DNA of 64,000 bases from positions 186,001 through 250,000 of the forward strand of contig JAWSVE010000001.1 in NCBI GenBank assembly GCA_033852115.1, read 5' to 3'. This stretch comes from JAWSVE01 sp033852115. Lineage in GTDB: Bacteria > Pseudomonadota > Gammaproteobacteria > Pseudomonadales > Cellvibrionaceae. A program made the position numbers and the translations under genes. Shown here piece by piece: positions 50,866 through 60,432 of this stretch; within the stretch, counting starts at the first letter, position 1, and each line of letters opens with the position of its first letter. The notes beneath the pieces are model-generated. The model ran no database searches and had not been told where the DNA came from. It saw nothing but the letters and a program-made list of their open reading frames with translations.

Positions 50866-52686
50866 CTACAGCGTTTTTAAGAATTCTAGCAATGCTAATT
50901 TTTGCTCTTCTGTTAATCCACTGGCCATATCGTGCCCCGCATTGCTGTTTCCGGGGATAATTCTATTATTCTCATCTCGTACTTGAAATTGCTCTAAGCC
51001 TTCATGTGACACTAGGCCTACGTTGACTGTATCAATTTTTCGAGAGCCAACCCAAAATCGCGAAGGTCGATCATCTGGATGTTGCAGCAGCGCATGTAAA
51101 TTCGGCACCGAACCATTATGAAGGTAGGGAGCTGTCGCCCAAATACCTGTGAGTGGTCTCGCCTTATAGACTGGGCCTTCTGCCTGCAAGGTGCTTGTTG
51201 CTTGGATGTAATCGTTAAACGCTCGTTCAAGTGTTAGCTCAGCCTGGTCGTCGTTAGTTGGTTCGCTTATTAAAGGTTCCAGATTGGAAGAACTTTTTTG
51301 GCCAGATTTTAGCCCAGCTTTTACAACGGTAACCGGCTCTTTTAGCATTAAACCAAACGTGCCATTAAAAGAAAATTTAATCGCTGGTTCTATCTCAGCA
51401 AACTTAGGGCCTTTTAAAATAGCTACACGCTGCCCCTCTAAAATACCGCTGCGAGCCATATGACTATTGGCTTGCTCCGTCATCAGTGGATCAGTCCCAA
51501 CAATGGCAGCAGGTATCAAGTTAGCCTTGTACAATTCACCTTCATTTTCGCGCGGGACATATTGGTGGCATCGCACGCACCCTATTTCTTGGTCAAAATA
51601 AATTTCTCTACCGCGTTCCGCGAGCGCGTGATCAATTTCGCCGGGCCAACTGGGTGATCTCAAATCACGCAGAAGAACTTCAATATCACCCAGGTTCGCA
51701 AAATCAATACTGCCTTGGTATTTTAATTTTTGACCGGGAACCCAACTCCACCACCACGGGTTTTCTTCGATAGCTAAACGGCCTAGTACTCCGATAACCT
51801 CACCAGAATTACGTGCTAGAGGACCAAGAAACACATCATTCGGTAACGCGCCATTCCACTGCACGACATTACTTTGGTGTGCCCCCCACAAAAACGGATA
51901 AGACACTGGTGCATTCGGTTCATTGATATTACCTTCATCATCTAGTGCTAGCACTGATGCAGCATTTTGAATTATGCCAAACGCATCAATCCGGCCAAAG
52001 CCGTAGTGGTCTTCACCAGGCGTTGAACCGACTTGGTTGATACGCTCATGCCTATTTAAATAATCGATGACATTTTTCATGTCGCGCAGTAATTCGCTAC
52101 GCATAGATTCTGTATTCTTTTCAGGCCCGTATAAATTATTTGCAAAGCGGGCGAACTTCGCTCCATCCTCTTTGCCACTACGATAGGTTACCTCCAGAGC
52201 CCCAATTAACTCAGAAAAAAATAAATGCCAATTCCCCATAGTCGGTCCACCTTCGACCAAATACGGGCGCCCCTCGAATTCAACTTTCGCTGTATGACAA
52301 GCGGCACAGGTAAAACCCATCCACGCATCTTGTGTTTGCTTATCAATTGTGACGGCAAAACCCAGCGGCAACGCGCCTCGATTTTCAGGAGAACGAGACA
52401 TGGGAATGTAGCGCATCGACTCGATATGCTCTGGCTCATTAAACCATGCTTGAGAATCCGCTTGCTCTAGATAGGCATACCACATGTAAGGCACAAAGCG
52501 GGAGCCTTGTGACGTATACCAAAATCGCTTTCGCTGCGTGTTGTCCCAATTTTGATCCAAATAAGACACTGACTTGGTTTCATAGTCATGTTCGACGGCC
52601 CGAAACTCGCCAAAACTGGGGTGCGGCTGAGGCTTTTCAGCACACGCACACAGGATAAAGCTTAATAGCAACGCTAAATATTTCAT
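50866..52686 (-). CDS. Di-haem cytochrome c lipoprotein, RoxA-like
   Basis: 606 aa. Lipoprotein signal (LLSFILCACAEK). Two haem c motifs, CAACH (about 132-136) and CVRCH (about 370-374), and the C-terminal 'TGIWATAPYLHNGSVPNLHALLQHPDDRP' that is shared by di-haem peroxidases and RoxA/RoxB-type dioxygenases. Length and motif order match RoxA-like proteins better than MauG/CcpA (about 350 aa). The substrate is unknown; a lipid or polyisoprenoid is possible by family. Isolated minus-strand gene. Confidence 0.8.
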   Translation of the reverse strand: MKYLALLLSFILCACAEKPQPHPSFGEFRAVEHDYETKSVSYLDQNWDNTQRKRFWYTSQGSRFVPYMWYAYLEQADSQAWFNEPEHIESMRYIPMSRSPENRGALPLGFAVTIDKQTQDAWMGFTCAACHTAKVEFEGRPYLVEGGPTMGNWHLFFSELIGALEVTYRSGKEDGAKFARFANNLYGPEKNTESMRSELLRDMKNVIDYLNRHERINQVGSTPGEDHYGFGRIDAFGIIQNAASVLALDDEGNINEPNAPVSYPFLWGAHQSNVVQWNGALPNDVFLGPLARNSGEVIGVLGRLAIEENPWWWSWVPGQKLKYQGSIDFANLGDIEVLLRDLRSPSWPGEIDHALAERGREIYFDQEIGCVRCHQYVPRENEGELYKANLIPAAIVGTDPLMTEQANSHMARSGILEGQRVAILKGPKFAEIEPAIKFSFNGTFGLMLKEPVTVVKAGLKSGQKSSSNLEPLISEPTNDDQAELTLERAFNDYIQATSTLQAEGPVYKARPLTGIWATAPYLHNGSVPNLHALLQHPDDRPSRFWVGSRKIDTVNVGLVSHEGLEQFQVRDENNRIIPGNSNAGHDMASGLTEEQKLALLEFLKTL

Positions 52687-53003
52687 TTATTGTTCCTCAC
52701 GGCATTTGATTGTTGCCGATATACCCCCGCAATGCGCATATCTGCCTTGCGCATCATAAGCAAAGATATCGAGGGAGACTACTAGCCAAAGGGCGTACGC
52801 CCTCGCGCTTTCGAAATCTGTGAATACAAGTAGCGCTGATCGAATACCGTATTATTAGTGAGTACTACAAAGTGAAATATTGACACTATCCGTGTAATCA
52901 ACAAGGGAACGAACTACAGCTCACCTTTAACTGAGCGACGAGCGAAACGAAAACAGATAGCCTAAAGCTACCTGTTTAAGGACATGCAAAAATAACAAGC
53001 TGA
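52687..53003. other. 317-base gap, terminator and promoter only
   Basis: It contains the likely terminator of the SQR-like gene (52,951-52,977) and the upstream region of the cytochrome gene. No further open frame of interest is seen. Confidence 0.5.
52951..52977 (-). terminator. Intrinsic terminator of the SQR-like gene
   Basis: AAACAGATAGC (52,951-52,961) and GCTACCTGTTT (52,967-52,977) form an imperfect 11-base stem; on the minus strand it is followed by a short T-run. Confidence 0.6.
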
Positions 53004-54275
53004 CTAATCTTTCAGGCGAACAATCCCCAAGGCTTTCAATACGTATTTCTCATAAATCGGTTCGGTCTTGCCCGTGCGCATTTTACGCATGAAATATTTT
53101 TCAAAAGCAATCTTTCCAAGGTGAACCCACTTACCACGTTTTGCCCAGGTCACGTTTCTAGGAGGTATTTGCGGCAGCGCCACGAAAGCAATGCCATCAT
53201 CTCCCAGATCCGCAAGACACAAAGCGTTCCAGGTGGCCTTTGCCGTCGCCTCTTTTCCGTGAATGTCGGCATGAATATTTTCAACAATCGCGGTAACCAT
53301 CGACTCAATCATGTAACCTGTCTTTGGCGCACCTGTCGGTACTGGCGTGGGTTCAACTGGCGGAATGGCAACGCACACTCCAGCTGAAAAAATATTGGGG
53401 TATTTGGGGTTCCGTTGGTGCTCATCAATTTGTACAAAGCCTCGCGGATTCACCATCCCTTCCACTGCCGCCACAGGGTCTACGCCTTTGAACGCGGGTA
53501 TAAACATATTAAAGCGACTTGGTAGCTCATGTGTATTGATGGGCTCGGCCTTGTCATTGTGCTCTGTGACCTTAACAACGTCTCCGGTAACTTCGTCCAA
53601 TTTAGCATTTGTAATCCATTTAATGTGGCGCTGGCGCAGTTCAGACTCTAGCAAGCCTTTGGAATCACCTACGCCCCCTAACCCCATATGGCCTACATAG
53701 GGCTCACTGGTAACGAAAGTAATGGGCACTTTGTCGCGAATTTTTCGTTTGCGTAAATCAGAATCGAGAATAAATGCGAATTCGTAAGCCGGACCAAAAC
53801 AACTTGCTCCTTGAGCGGCTCCGACGACGACTGGACCAGGGTTTTCAAGAAATTTTTGGTAATTTTCGAATGCGGTTCGTGCGTGGGGGGTCGTACATAT
53901 CGATTGCGTATAACCTTCGGGCCCTAATCCGGGGACTTCATCAAACGCTAGTTTTGGCCCTGTCGTAATCACTAAATAGTCGTAATCGAGAGTATCGCCG
54001 TTCGCCAACGCTAATTGGTTTGCGTCCGCATCAATCCGCTCAACCGCAGAAGCGATAAATTCGACACCGCGCTTTTTGGTGTGCTGTTCTATTGGAATAA
54101 CGACGTCATCTTGCGTGCGCCAACCTACCGCAACCCATGGGTTGGACGGGGTAAACTGGAAGTACTCATCTCGGTTTACCAAGATTACTCGGTGCTCTTT
54201 ACCCAACTCCTTCTTTAAATCATAGGCAGCTGGCATCCCCCCCAGACCTGCACCCATCACCACAACAGTAGCCAT
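53004..54275 (-). CDS. Sulfide:quinone oxidoreductase-like flavoprotein
   Basis: 423 aa from ATG 54,275, chosen because GGAGGA lies 6 bases upstream. FAD site 'VVVMGAGLGGMPAAYDLKKEL' and second nucleotide pattern near 'YDYLVITTGPKLAF'. Cys residues in 'AAQGASCFGPAYEF' and 'FSAGVCVAIP' are placed like the two redox cysteines of sulfide:quinone oxidoreductases. It would oxidise sulfide to sulfur and pass electrons to quinone at the membrane. A perfect palindrome about 107 bases upstream is a likely operator for a sulfide-sensing repressor. Confidence 0.85.
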   Translation of the reverse strand: MATVVVMGAGLGGMPAAYDLKKELGKEHRVILVNRDEYFQFTPSNPWVAVGWRTQDDVVIPIEQHTKKRGVEFIASAVERIDADANQLALANGDTLDYDYLVITTGPKLAFDEVPGLGPEGYTQSICTTPHARTAFENYQKFLENPGPVVVGAAQGASCFGPAYEFAFILDSDLRKRKIRDKVPITFVTSEPYVGHMGLGGVGDSKGLLESELRQRHIKWITNAKLDEVTGDVVKVTEHNDKAEPINTHELPSRFNMFIPAFKGVDPVAAVEGMVNPRGFVQIDEHQRNPKYPNIFSAGVCVAIPPVEPTPVPTGAPKTGYMIESMVTAIVENIHADIHGKEATAKATWNALCLADLGDDGIAFVALPQIPPRNVTWAKRGKWVHLGKIAFEKYFMRKMRTGKTEPIYEKYVLKALGIVRLKD

Positions 54276-54643
54276 ATGCATTCCTCCGCTTCGCGGTTTT
54301 TATTCGTGTGGGATCGACGAATACAGGGCTAGGAGACATATACCTTGCCGCTCTGTCGATTATGTTTTGCGACGACAATTGTATATTAGCACATTCTAAT
54401 ATAAATAGACCCTTTTTCTTCTATTTTCCGTAAAGAGTTATTAAGAGAGAAAAATTGGTGTACCGGAGCACATGGAGCGTGTCGCCGCATTATTCATCTA
54501 GAGCTAATAAACCACAGTGTATTCGAATAGTTAACAGCAAACCGCCCGGAGTTAGAAAAATGATCGTTCAATGTCAACCAATTAGCCCTGTCATTCGTTA
54601 ACCCTATTACTCGTTAAAATTACCTGGAGATCACTATGCCTGC
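54276..54643. other. 368-base intergenic region with divergent promoters
   Basis: Between the SQR-like gene (minus) and a lipoprotein gene (plus). It holds the operator at 54,382-54,403. No gene seen. Confidence 0.5.
54382..54403 (-). promoter_or_regulatory. Palindromic operator upstream of the SQR-like gene
   Basis: TATATTAG (54,382-54,389), six bases, CTAATATA (54,396-54,403) match perfectly. AT-rich palindromes of this type are bound by ArsR-family sulfide/redox repressors (BigR/SqrR/YgaV group), so regulation by sulfide is a reasonable inference. Confidence 0.6.
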
Positions 54644-56542
54644 ATGGAGCAAGTTGTTTGTTTAGCTAGTTTATTGTTGACGTTATGTCTCGCTGCATGT
54701 GGCTCAGGAGGCAGTGATGGCGGGGGGCAGAATCAGACTGGAGATGGTGACCCGATTTCAGACCCCGGTGACGATGGTATAAATTTTGACGAAAATGACG
54801 ATCTAATCGACATTGGCGGGGAAAACAACGAACCAGAATCCCCAAACCAAATCAGCTCACTCAACACTCATTTATTGAGCAATACAAATAACTTGGTGCA
54901 CATAGGCTCAATTCTCGCCGTCCCAACGGCACTAACATTAGAAGATCTGCAAAACGTCAGCGTATACCTCACTAACACAGGAACAGATTCGATAGTCCGA
55001 ACTAAATTTTCGTTTGACAGCACAACGGGGCAACTTCTAGTGGACCCGGAGTATGACCTCACCCCCAATCTCGGGTACCGCTTGGAGGTATCGACACCAA
55101 CGAATACTGCGATTTATGACCTCAACACGCGACCCGTCGAGTGGCACGCTGCAGGGTATATTCTCTATGCAGTTGACCAAGTGATCTCATCAGATCACCC
55201 CGCATTAAATTCATCCGGCTCGGAATTTTTGGAGGGGGTCGCTCTCCGATTTTCATGGCCAAGCTTTGAGAATGACTCTGGAGAGTACGACTTCTCACCA
55301 CTTGCCAATTCGCTAGACGTGATTAGAGCCGTAAACAAAAAAGCCTCCGTAAGCATTTTTCCTGCCAGCAAGTCATTGAATGAACCACTGCTCGCTAGAC
55401 CAGAAAGAGTATTCTATAGCGCCAATGCTAACCCCAATGGTGGCACACTAGGAGATTGCAGTCGCATTGCAGATCCTTTTGATGAAAATTACCGCAGCCG
55501 CTACTACCGTATGTTGCATGCACTAGGACGACACCTAAACGAAAATCCAGAATTAAACGATGCAATAAGTTATGTCATTGGAGCTGGCGATATGACGACG
55601 CGTAATTGGGCTTACGGTTTGGCATTCCAGGATTTATTTTCAGACGCCACATGCACAACGCCAATCACCTGGGCAGAGGCCGGATTTAACGCCGAGTCTA
55701 TGCTCGCAATAGTCAAGGAAGGTATTGCAGTATTCATGGAAGCTTTTCCCGATAAAGTACTGTGGCTGTCAGTGGGTGATCTGAAGTTTGATGGTACAGA
55801 GTTGAGTTGTGGTAAATCATCTTGCGTTGCAACGCTCGCAGCAGACTGGGCGTTAGAACATTACCCTAATCGAGTTGGTATATGGCGAGAGGATTTAAAT
55901 GCAAAACAAAACCCTCCAAGAGAAGGCTCTCTGTGGGAAACCATCTCGAGTTATAGGCCACGTCTAGGTGCACAAATGGTATTCAATGTTCAAGGTTGCC
56001 CCGGAGACGCTACCCGAAATTGTCGGGTCGCCGATAACGGCACGCCACCGGATGTCGCACTTAGTTCAGCACTGACTATTGGCGTATCAAATAACACAGC
56101 GCAGAACTACGGGCGATATCTCATGAACTACGTAGAGATCTATGCAGCAGATGTCCAAGATGAAAGCCTGTCATCCGTGTTCTCCGAGATGGCAGAAAAC
56201 AATGAATGGCGTTCAGACATCACGCCTCCCACCACTCCCTTGGGACTATCTAACCTCAGTAATGAAGCAGGCAGGGTAGAATTAACGTGGTTACCCGTTT
56301 TAGACCGCTGGGATAAAGAGAATAGTTCAACCGATGCGTTAAACCCTTTTCCTTCTAAAGCGGCAACTTTATCCATAGTCTACAAAGTCTGGAAAGATGG
56401 AGCGTTAATCGCTAACACCAATGTCAATAACTTCACTGACTCTGCTGCAGTTAACGGTACATTTAACTATCAAATTTCCGCAGTAGACGCACTAGGCAAT
56501 GAATCTCAACGGTCATCAATACTGGCTGTAAACGTTCCATAA
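54644..56542 (+). CDS. Lipoprotein with probable TIM-barrel and Fn3-like end
   Basis: 632 aa. Lipoprotein signal (LCLAACGSGG), acidic low-complexity linker (about 28-68), a beta domain, then a region (about 170-500) that reads like an (alpha/beta)8 barrel ('VEWHAAGYILYAVDQ', 'VALRFSWPSF', 'VLWLSVGDLKF'), and a C-terminal fibronectin-III-like domain (PTTPLGLSNLSNEAGRVELTW). A surface glycosidase or sugar-binding protein is possible; the catalytic residues cannot be assigned. Not recognised further. Confidence 0.65.
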   Translation: MEQVVCLASLLLTLCLAACGSGGSDGGGQNQTGDGDPISDPGDDGINFDENDDLIDIGGENNEPESPNQISSLNTHLLSNTNNLVHIGSILAVPTALTLEDLQNVSVYLTNTGTDSIVRTKFSFDSTTGQLLVDPEYDLTPNLGYRLEVSTPTNTAIYDLNTRPVEWHAAGYILYAVDQVISSDHPALNSSGSEFLEGVALRFSWPSFENDSGEYDFSPLANSLDVIRAVNKKASVSIFPASKSLNEPLLARPERVFYSANANPNGGTLGDCSRIADPFDENYRSRYYRMLHALGRHLNENPELNDAISYVIGAGDMTTRNWAYGLAFQDLFSDATCTTPITWAEAGFNAESMLAIVKEGIAVFMEAFPDKVLWLSVGDLKFDGTELSCGKSSCVATLAADWALEHYPNRVGIWREDLNAKQNPPREGSLWETISSYRPRLGAQMVFNVQGCPGDATRNCRVADNGTPPDVALSSALTIGVSNNTAQNYGRYLMNYVEIYAADVQDESLSSVFSEMAENNEWRSDITPPTTPLGLSNLSNEAGRVELTWLPVLDRWDKENSSTDALNPFPSKAATLSIVYKVWKDGALIANTNVNNFTDSAAVNGTFNYQISAVDALGNESQRSSILAVNVP

Positions 56543-56658
56543 ATTCAAGGCAAGCGAAACCACCTTGCCTTTCAAAGGCCTATTTTATTTGGGTAAAGCC
56601 AACAAGTGCCGTAGAATACGCGCCTGTTAGTAAGCCACCCAAAATAATATAAGTTCTT

Positions 56659-59286
56659 ATGAATCAAGAAGTTACCCCAAAAGAAAAGCACACACCCATG
56701 ATGCAGCAGTACTTGAAGATCAAGGCTGAGCACCCCAATGAACTCGTGTTTTATCGAATGGGCGACTTCTATGAGCTGTTTTTTGACGATGCTAAAAAAG
56801 CCTCTGATCTTTTAGACGTCACCCTGACTGCGCGTGGCAAATCCGCCGGAGAACCCATCCCCATGGCCGGAGTGCCCTACCACGCAGCAGAGGGATATCT
56901 GGCAAAATTGGTACGACTCGGACAGTCCGTCGCGATCTGCGAACAAGTCGGCGATCCTGCGACTAGCAAAGGGCCGGTAGAGCGCAAGGTAATGCGCATT
57001 GTTACCCCCGGGACCTTAACCGATGAAGCGCTTCTTGATGAGTCCAAGGATAATTTGCTCGTCGCGATACACGAACAAGATGGCACGTTTGGTATTGCGC
57101 ATTTAGATATTGGCAGTGGCCGCTTTCGTGTCTTGGAAGTAGTCGGTGAAGAGCAAGTCAGTGCTGAGATTGAACGCTTAAACCCTGCGGAGTTGTTACT
57201 GCCACCTGATTTCCCACAACTCGCCGCTTTAAAGCCTCGCAAAGGCATTCGCACAAGACCGGAGTGGGAATTCGATCTAGACAGCGCTACCGATTTATTA
57301 ACGCGACAATTTCAAACACAAGACCTTAACGGCTTCGGCTGCGCACACTTACTAACAGCAATTTGTGCTGCGGGGTGCTTACTTGCCTATGCCCATGAAA
57401 CGCAACGCACAAAGTTGCCACATATCACCCAAATCAATCATGAAAACCGCGCGGATACTGTCACACTCGATGGCGCAACCCGGCGCAATTTAGAAATAGA
57501 TCGCACGCTATCAGGTGAAGAAGAAAACACACTATTTGCAGTACTCAATAAATCCGCTACAGCAATGGGTGGACGATTGCTACGTCGCTGGTTAAATCGG
57601 CCACTGCGTAATCTTGATCAATTAATTCAGCGCCAAGATGCGATTGCGGAATTAAAAAAGAATTATCAATTCGAACAAGTACATCGCGCATTGCGACACA
57701 TAGGCGATATGGAGCGTATATTGGGCCGAGTTGCACTGCGTTCCGCACGCCCACGTGACCTATCACGGTTATACTCGTCCCTTGCTACCTATCCAGAAAT
57801 TCAAAGCCTACTAGAAGATACTGACACTACACTGTTAAAACAAACAGCGTCAGATATTTCAACGTTTCCAGAGTTAGTAACAACGCTGGAAAAAGCTATC
57901 GTCGAAAATCCACCCGTAGTAATTCGAGATGGCGGCGTTATTGCCGATGGATTTGACAGTGAGTTAGACGAGCTTCGGAACATAAGTACCAATGCGGGAC
58001 AATACCTAGTTGATTTAGAGCTGCGGGAAAAAGAGCGAACCGGAATTAGCACGTTAAAAGTAGGTTACAACCGCGTCCACGGGTACTACATTGAGATATC
58101 AAAAGGGCAATCTGCTCAGGCACCTGCCGAATATATTCGTCGGCAAACCATTAAAAATGCGGAGCGCTTCATCACACCAGAACTCAAAGAGTTCGAGGAT
58201 AAAGCACTTTCAGCCAAATCGCGTGCGCTGACGCGCGAAAAAGCGTTATACGATGACTTAGTCGAACTCATTAATGAATCACTAATCAAGCTACAAATTT
58301 CCGCTGCTGGCGTATCGCAACTCGATGTACTAACCACATTGGCTGAGCGCTCTGACGCGCTCAGCTATCGTCGACCGACGCTTATTCACGACCGCTGTAT
58401 TGATATTAAATCCGGGCGCCACCCCGTTGTGGAGCAAGTTATCGATGACTCATTTATTCCCAATGATCTAGAGTTTAACAGTGCGCGCGAAACACTCATT
58501 ATCACCGGCCCAAACATGGGTGGTAAATCTACTTACATGCGCCAAGCCGCCCTCCTCACCCTGTTAGCACATATCGGCTCAGATATTCCTGCTGAATCGG
58601 CGACCATCGGGATGGTAGACAGAATATTTACCCGAATCGGCTCATCGGATGACCTCGCAGGAGGGCGTTCAACCTTCATGGTCGAGATGACGGAAACGGC
58701 AAATATTCTGCACAATGCCACAGACCGTAGCTTGGTACTGCTTGATGAGATTGGTCGAGGAACAAGCACCTTTGATGGACTAGCTCTCGCTTGGGCATGC
58801 GCCAATCATCTCGCCAATCAGAGCAAGGCATTCACCCTCTTCGCAACACATTATTTTGAGCTAACGAGCCTCGCCGAATCAAACCCAGCGATTCACAATG
58901 TTCACCTCGATGCGACCGAACACAACGATTCCATTGTGTTTCTCCACCATGTGCAGCCGGGGCCGGCGAATAAAAGCTACGGCATCCAAGTGGCCAAGCT
59001 TGCAGGACTCCCAGAGGCCGTATTAAGTGACGCACGCCAGTTGCTTGAAAACCTCGAAAGTGAGGCATCGTCGAACACCGTAAATTCGCCCCCAAAGCAA
59101 ACCCCATTGCCTGATACTGAGCCCATGACCTCACCTGATGGGCCCCCGTCTCAATCAGAGCTGTTTAGCGCACCTGCACCAAACCCTGTAGTGGGTATGC
59201 TCGAATCCTTGTCGATAGACGATTTAACCCCAAGGGAAGCATTAGACAAATTGTACCAACTGCAGAAAATGGCGAAAAAACTTTAG
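56659..59286 (+). CDS. mutS: DNA mismatch repair ATPase MutS
   Basis: 875 aa, full length. N-terminal mismatch-binding motif 'GDFYELFFDDA' (Phe-x-Glu), connector and lever domains, then the ATPase with Walker A 'GPNMGGKST' and 'DEIGRGTSTFDG'. The C-terminal part has a Pro/Ser-rich linker and the short dimerisation tail ('LTPREALDKLYQLQKM'). It finds mismatches after replication and recruits MutL. It is followed by fdxA, the same order as in pseudomonads. Confidence 0.97.
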   Translation: MNQEVTPKEKHTPMMQQYLKIKAEHPNELVFYRMGDFYELFFDDAKKASDLLDVTLTARGKSAGEPIPMAGVPYHAAEGYLAKLVRLGQSVAICEQVGDPATSKGPVERKVMRIVTPGTLTDEALLDESKDNLLVAIHEQDGTFGIAHLDIGSGRFRVLEVVGEEQVSAEIERLNPAELLLPPDFPQLAALKPRKGIRTRPEWEFDLDSATDLLTRQFQTQDLNGFGCAHLLTAICAAGCLLAYAHETQRTKLPHITQINHENRADTVTLDGATRRNLEIDRTLSGEEENTLFAVLNKSATAMGGRLLRRWLNRPLRNLDQLIQRQDAIAELKKNYQFEQVHRALRHIGDMERILGRVALRSARPRDLSRLYSSLATYPEIQSLLEDTDTTLLKQTASDISTFPELVTTLEKAIVENPPVVIRDGGVIADGFDSELDELRNISTNAGQYLVDLELREKERTGISTLKVGYNRVHGYYIEISKGQSAQAPAEYIRRQTIKNAERFITPELKEFEDKALSAKSRALTREKALYDDLVELINESLIKLQISAAGVSQLDVLTTLAERSDALSYRRPTLIHDRCIDIKSGRHPVVEQVIDDSFIPNDLEFNSARETLIITGPNMGGKSTYMRQAALLTLLAHIGSDIPAESATIGMVDRIFTRIGSSDDLAGGRSTFMVEMTETANILHNATDRSLVLLDEIGRGTSTFDGLALAWACANHLANQSKAFTLFATHYFELTSLAESNPAIHNVHLDATEHNDSIVFLHHVQPGPANKSYGIQVAKLAGLPEAVLSDARQLLENLESEASSNTVNSPPKQTPLPDTEPMTSPDGPPSQSELFSAPAPNPVVGMLESLSIDDLTPREALDKLYQLQKMAKKL

Positions 59287-59381
59287 TAAACAAGGATATA
59301 AAGATATAACCGCAAGGCTCTTTATCCTTTATTTAATTCTGCTAGAATGCGGCCCTCAATTTTTCGATGGGAGTTCACACA

Positions 59382-59705
59382 ATGACGTTTGTGGTCGGTG
59401 AAAACTGTATTAAGTGTAAGCACACAGATTGTGTGGAAGTTTGCCCTGTAGACTGCTTCTACGAAGGCCCTAACTTCTTAGTCATCCACCCCGATGAGTG
59501 TATTGATTGCGCTTTGTGTGAGCCTGAATGTCCAGCCAATGCCATCTTCTCAGAAGACGAGCTTCCCGCTGATCAAGCTGTATTCTTGGAGCTTAATGCC
59601 GAACTCGCCGAAGTCTGGCCGAACATTACCGAGATGAAAGACGCTCCAGACGATGCTGAAGAATGGGATGGCGTTGAAGGGAAGTTGAAGTATCTAGAGC
59701 GTTAA
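59382..59705 (+). CDS. fdxA: Ferredoxin FdxA (7Fe type)
   Basis: 107 aa from ATG 59,382, with GGGAG upstream. Two cluster-binding sets: 'CIKCKHTDCVEVCPVDCF' (3Fe-4S type spacing with extra Cys) and 'CIDCALCEPECP' (4Fe-4S), as in Azotobacter ferredoxin I. Cytosolic electron carrier. The gene neighbour of mutS in many gammaproteobacteria. Confidence 0.95.
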   Translation: MTFVVGENCIKCKHTDCVEVCPVDCFYEGPNFLVIHPDECIDCALCEPECPANAIFSEDELPADQAVFLELNAELAEVWPNITEMKDAPDDAEEWDGVEGKLKYLER

Positions 59706-59729
59706 AACCTAGTGTGTTAATTCTCGAAA

Positions 59730-59754
59730 AAGCCGCGTTTATCGCGGCTTTTTT
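59730..59754 (+). terminator. Intrinsic terminator of fdxA
   Basis: AAGCCGCG (59,730-59,737), loop TTTAT, CGCGGCTT (59,743-59,750), then T-run. A strong classic terminator. Confidence 0.9.
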
Positions 59755-59800
59755 GTGGGTGGTGTCCCGTCCTGCCACCCGGCCTTCGGCCAGCGGAGCA

Positions 59801-59906
59801 GTTCAAAACGTCTGCCCTGACGATTTATCGTCGCTTCGTGCATTACCTGGCCATTTGCTTGGCGTTGAAGGTGTTTTTCGCGCAACATGTTTCGTACGTT
59901 TTGAAC
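59801..59906. repeat. Long-spaced 11-base inverted repeat downstream of fdxA
   Basis: GTTCAAAACGT (59,801-59,811) and ACGTTTTGAAC (59,896-59,906) are perfect inverted copies 84 bases apart, in a 290-base stretch without genes. They could be the ends of a tiny non-coding element. Confidence 0.5.
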
Positions 59907-59955
59907 ACCCGAAATCGATGATTTTGCGTTGGATCTTGCGACCGTGAGCCATAAA

Positions 59956-59981
59956 CAGAAAAGCCAGGCTATGCCTGGCTT
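59956..59981 (-). terminator. Intrinsic terminator of tRNA-Ser
   Basis: AAGCCAGGC, loop TAT, GCCTGGCTT (59,961-59,981); on the minus strand it is followed by TTTTCTGTTT. It ends the tRNA transcript. Confidence 0.8.
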
Positions 59982-59993
59982 GATCCTAATTAA

Positions 59994-60083
59994 TGGCGGT
60001 GAGGGAGGGATTCGAACCCTCGATCAGGTTTCCCCGATACTCCCTTAGCAGGGGAGCGCCTTCGGCCACTCGGCCACCTCACC
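59994..60083 (-). tRNA. tRNA-Ser (anticodon GCU)
   Basis: 90 bases. Acceptor stem GGTGAGG/CCTCACC, discriminator G, encoded CCA (59,994-59,996), anticodon loop CTGCTAA (GCT), a long variable arm typical of serine tRNAs and a TPsiC arm GGTTCGAATCC. Lies next to csrA and lysC, the usual place in gammaproteobacteria. Confidence 0.95.
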
Positions 60084-60432
60084 GGAAATCGTTTCTATTT
60101 GTCTATTTTGCAGAGCCAAACTGAACATCAAGTCGGCGCTGTTTTTATTTTTGGGGAGCGCGTGACTCGTCGCTGCTCTCCTCGCCCTTCGGGTCGCCTG
60201 TTCGGCGCTCTCTCCGCTGGCGCTGCGAGTCGGCCACTCGGCCACCTCACCGGAAATCGTTTCTATTTGTCTATTTTGCAGAGCCAAACTGAACTTCACG
60301 TCGGCGCTGTTTTTTATTTTTGGGGAGCGCGTAACTCGTCGCTGCTCTCCTCGCCCTTCGGGTCGCCTGTTCGACGCTCTCTCCACTGGCGCTGCGAATC
60401 GGCCACTCGGCCACCTCACTGGAAATCATTTG
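60063..60432. repeat. Tandem 168-base repeats carrying the 5' end of tRNA-Ser
   Basis: Two nearly identical units (60,063-60,230 and 60,231-60,399) and a short third piece (from 60,400). Each unit begins with the complement of the first 21 bases of the tRNA-Ser (CGGCCACTCGGCCACCTCACC; the third copy has one change), then about 147 bases of upstream sequence. Units differ at few positions (for example an extra T, and GTGACTCG versus GTAACTCG). No open frame of a real protein. Confidence 0.85.

Noticed and set aside
60045..60419. Open frame of 124 codons over the tRNA-Ser repeats, with internally repeated protein sequence
   Set aside because: It overlaps the tRNA gene and the tandem units; the protein repeat is only the translation of the duplicated DNA. 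No ribosome-binding site or family.
60063..60432. Possible CRISPR array
   Set aside because: Units are about 168 bases with no short repeat/variable spacer pattern, and no cas genes are present.
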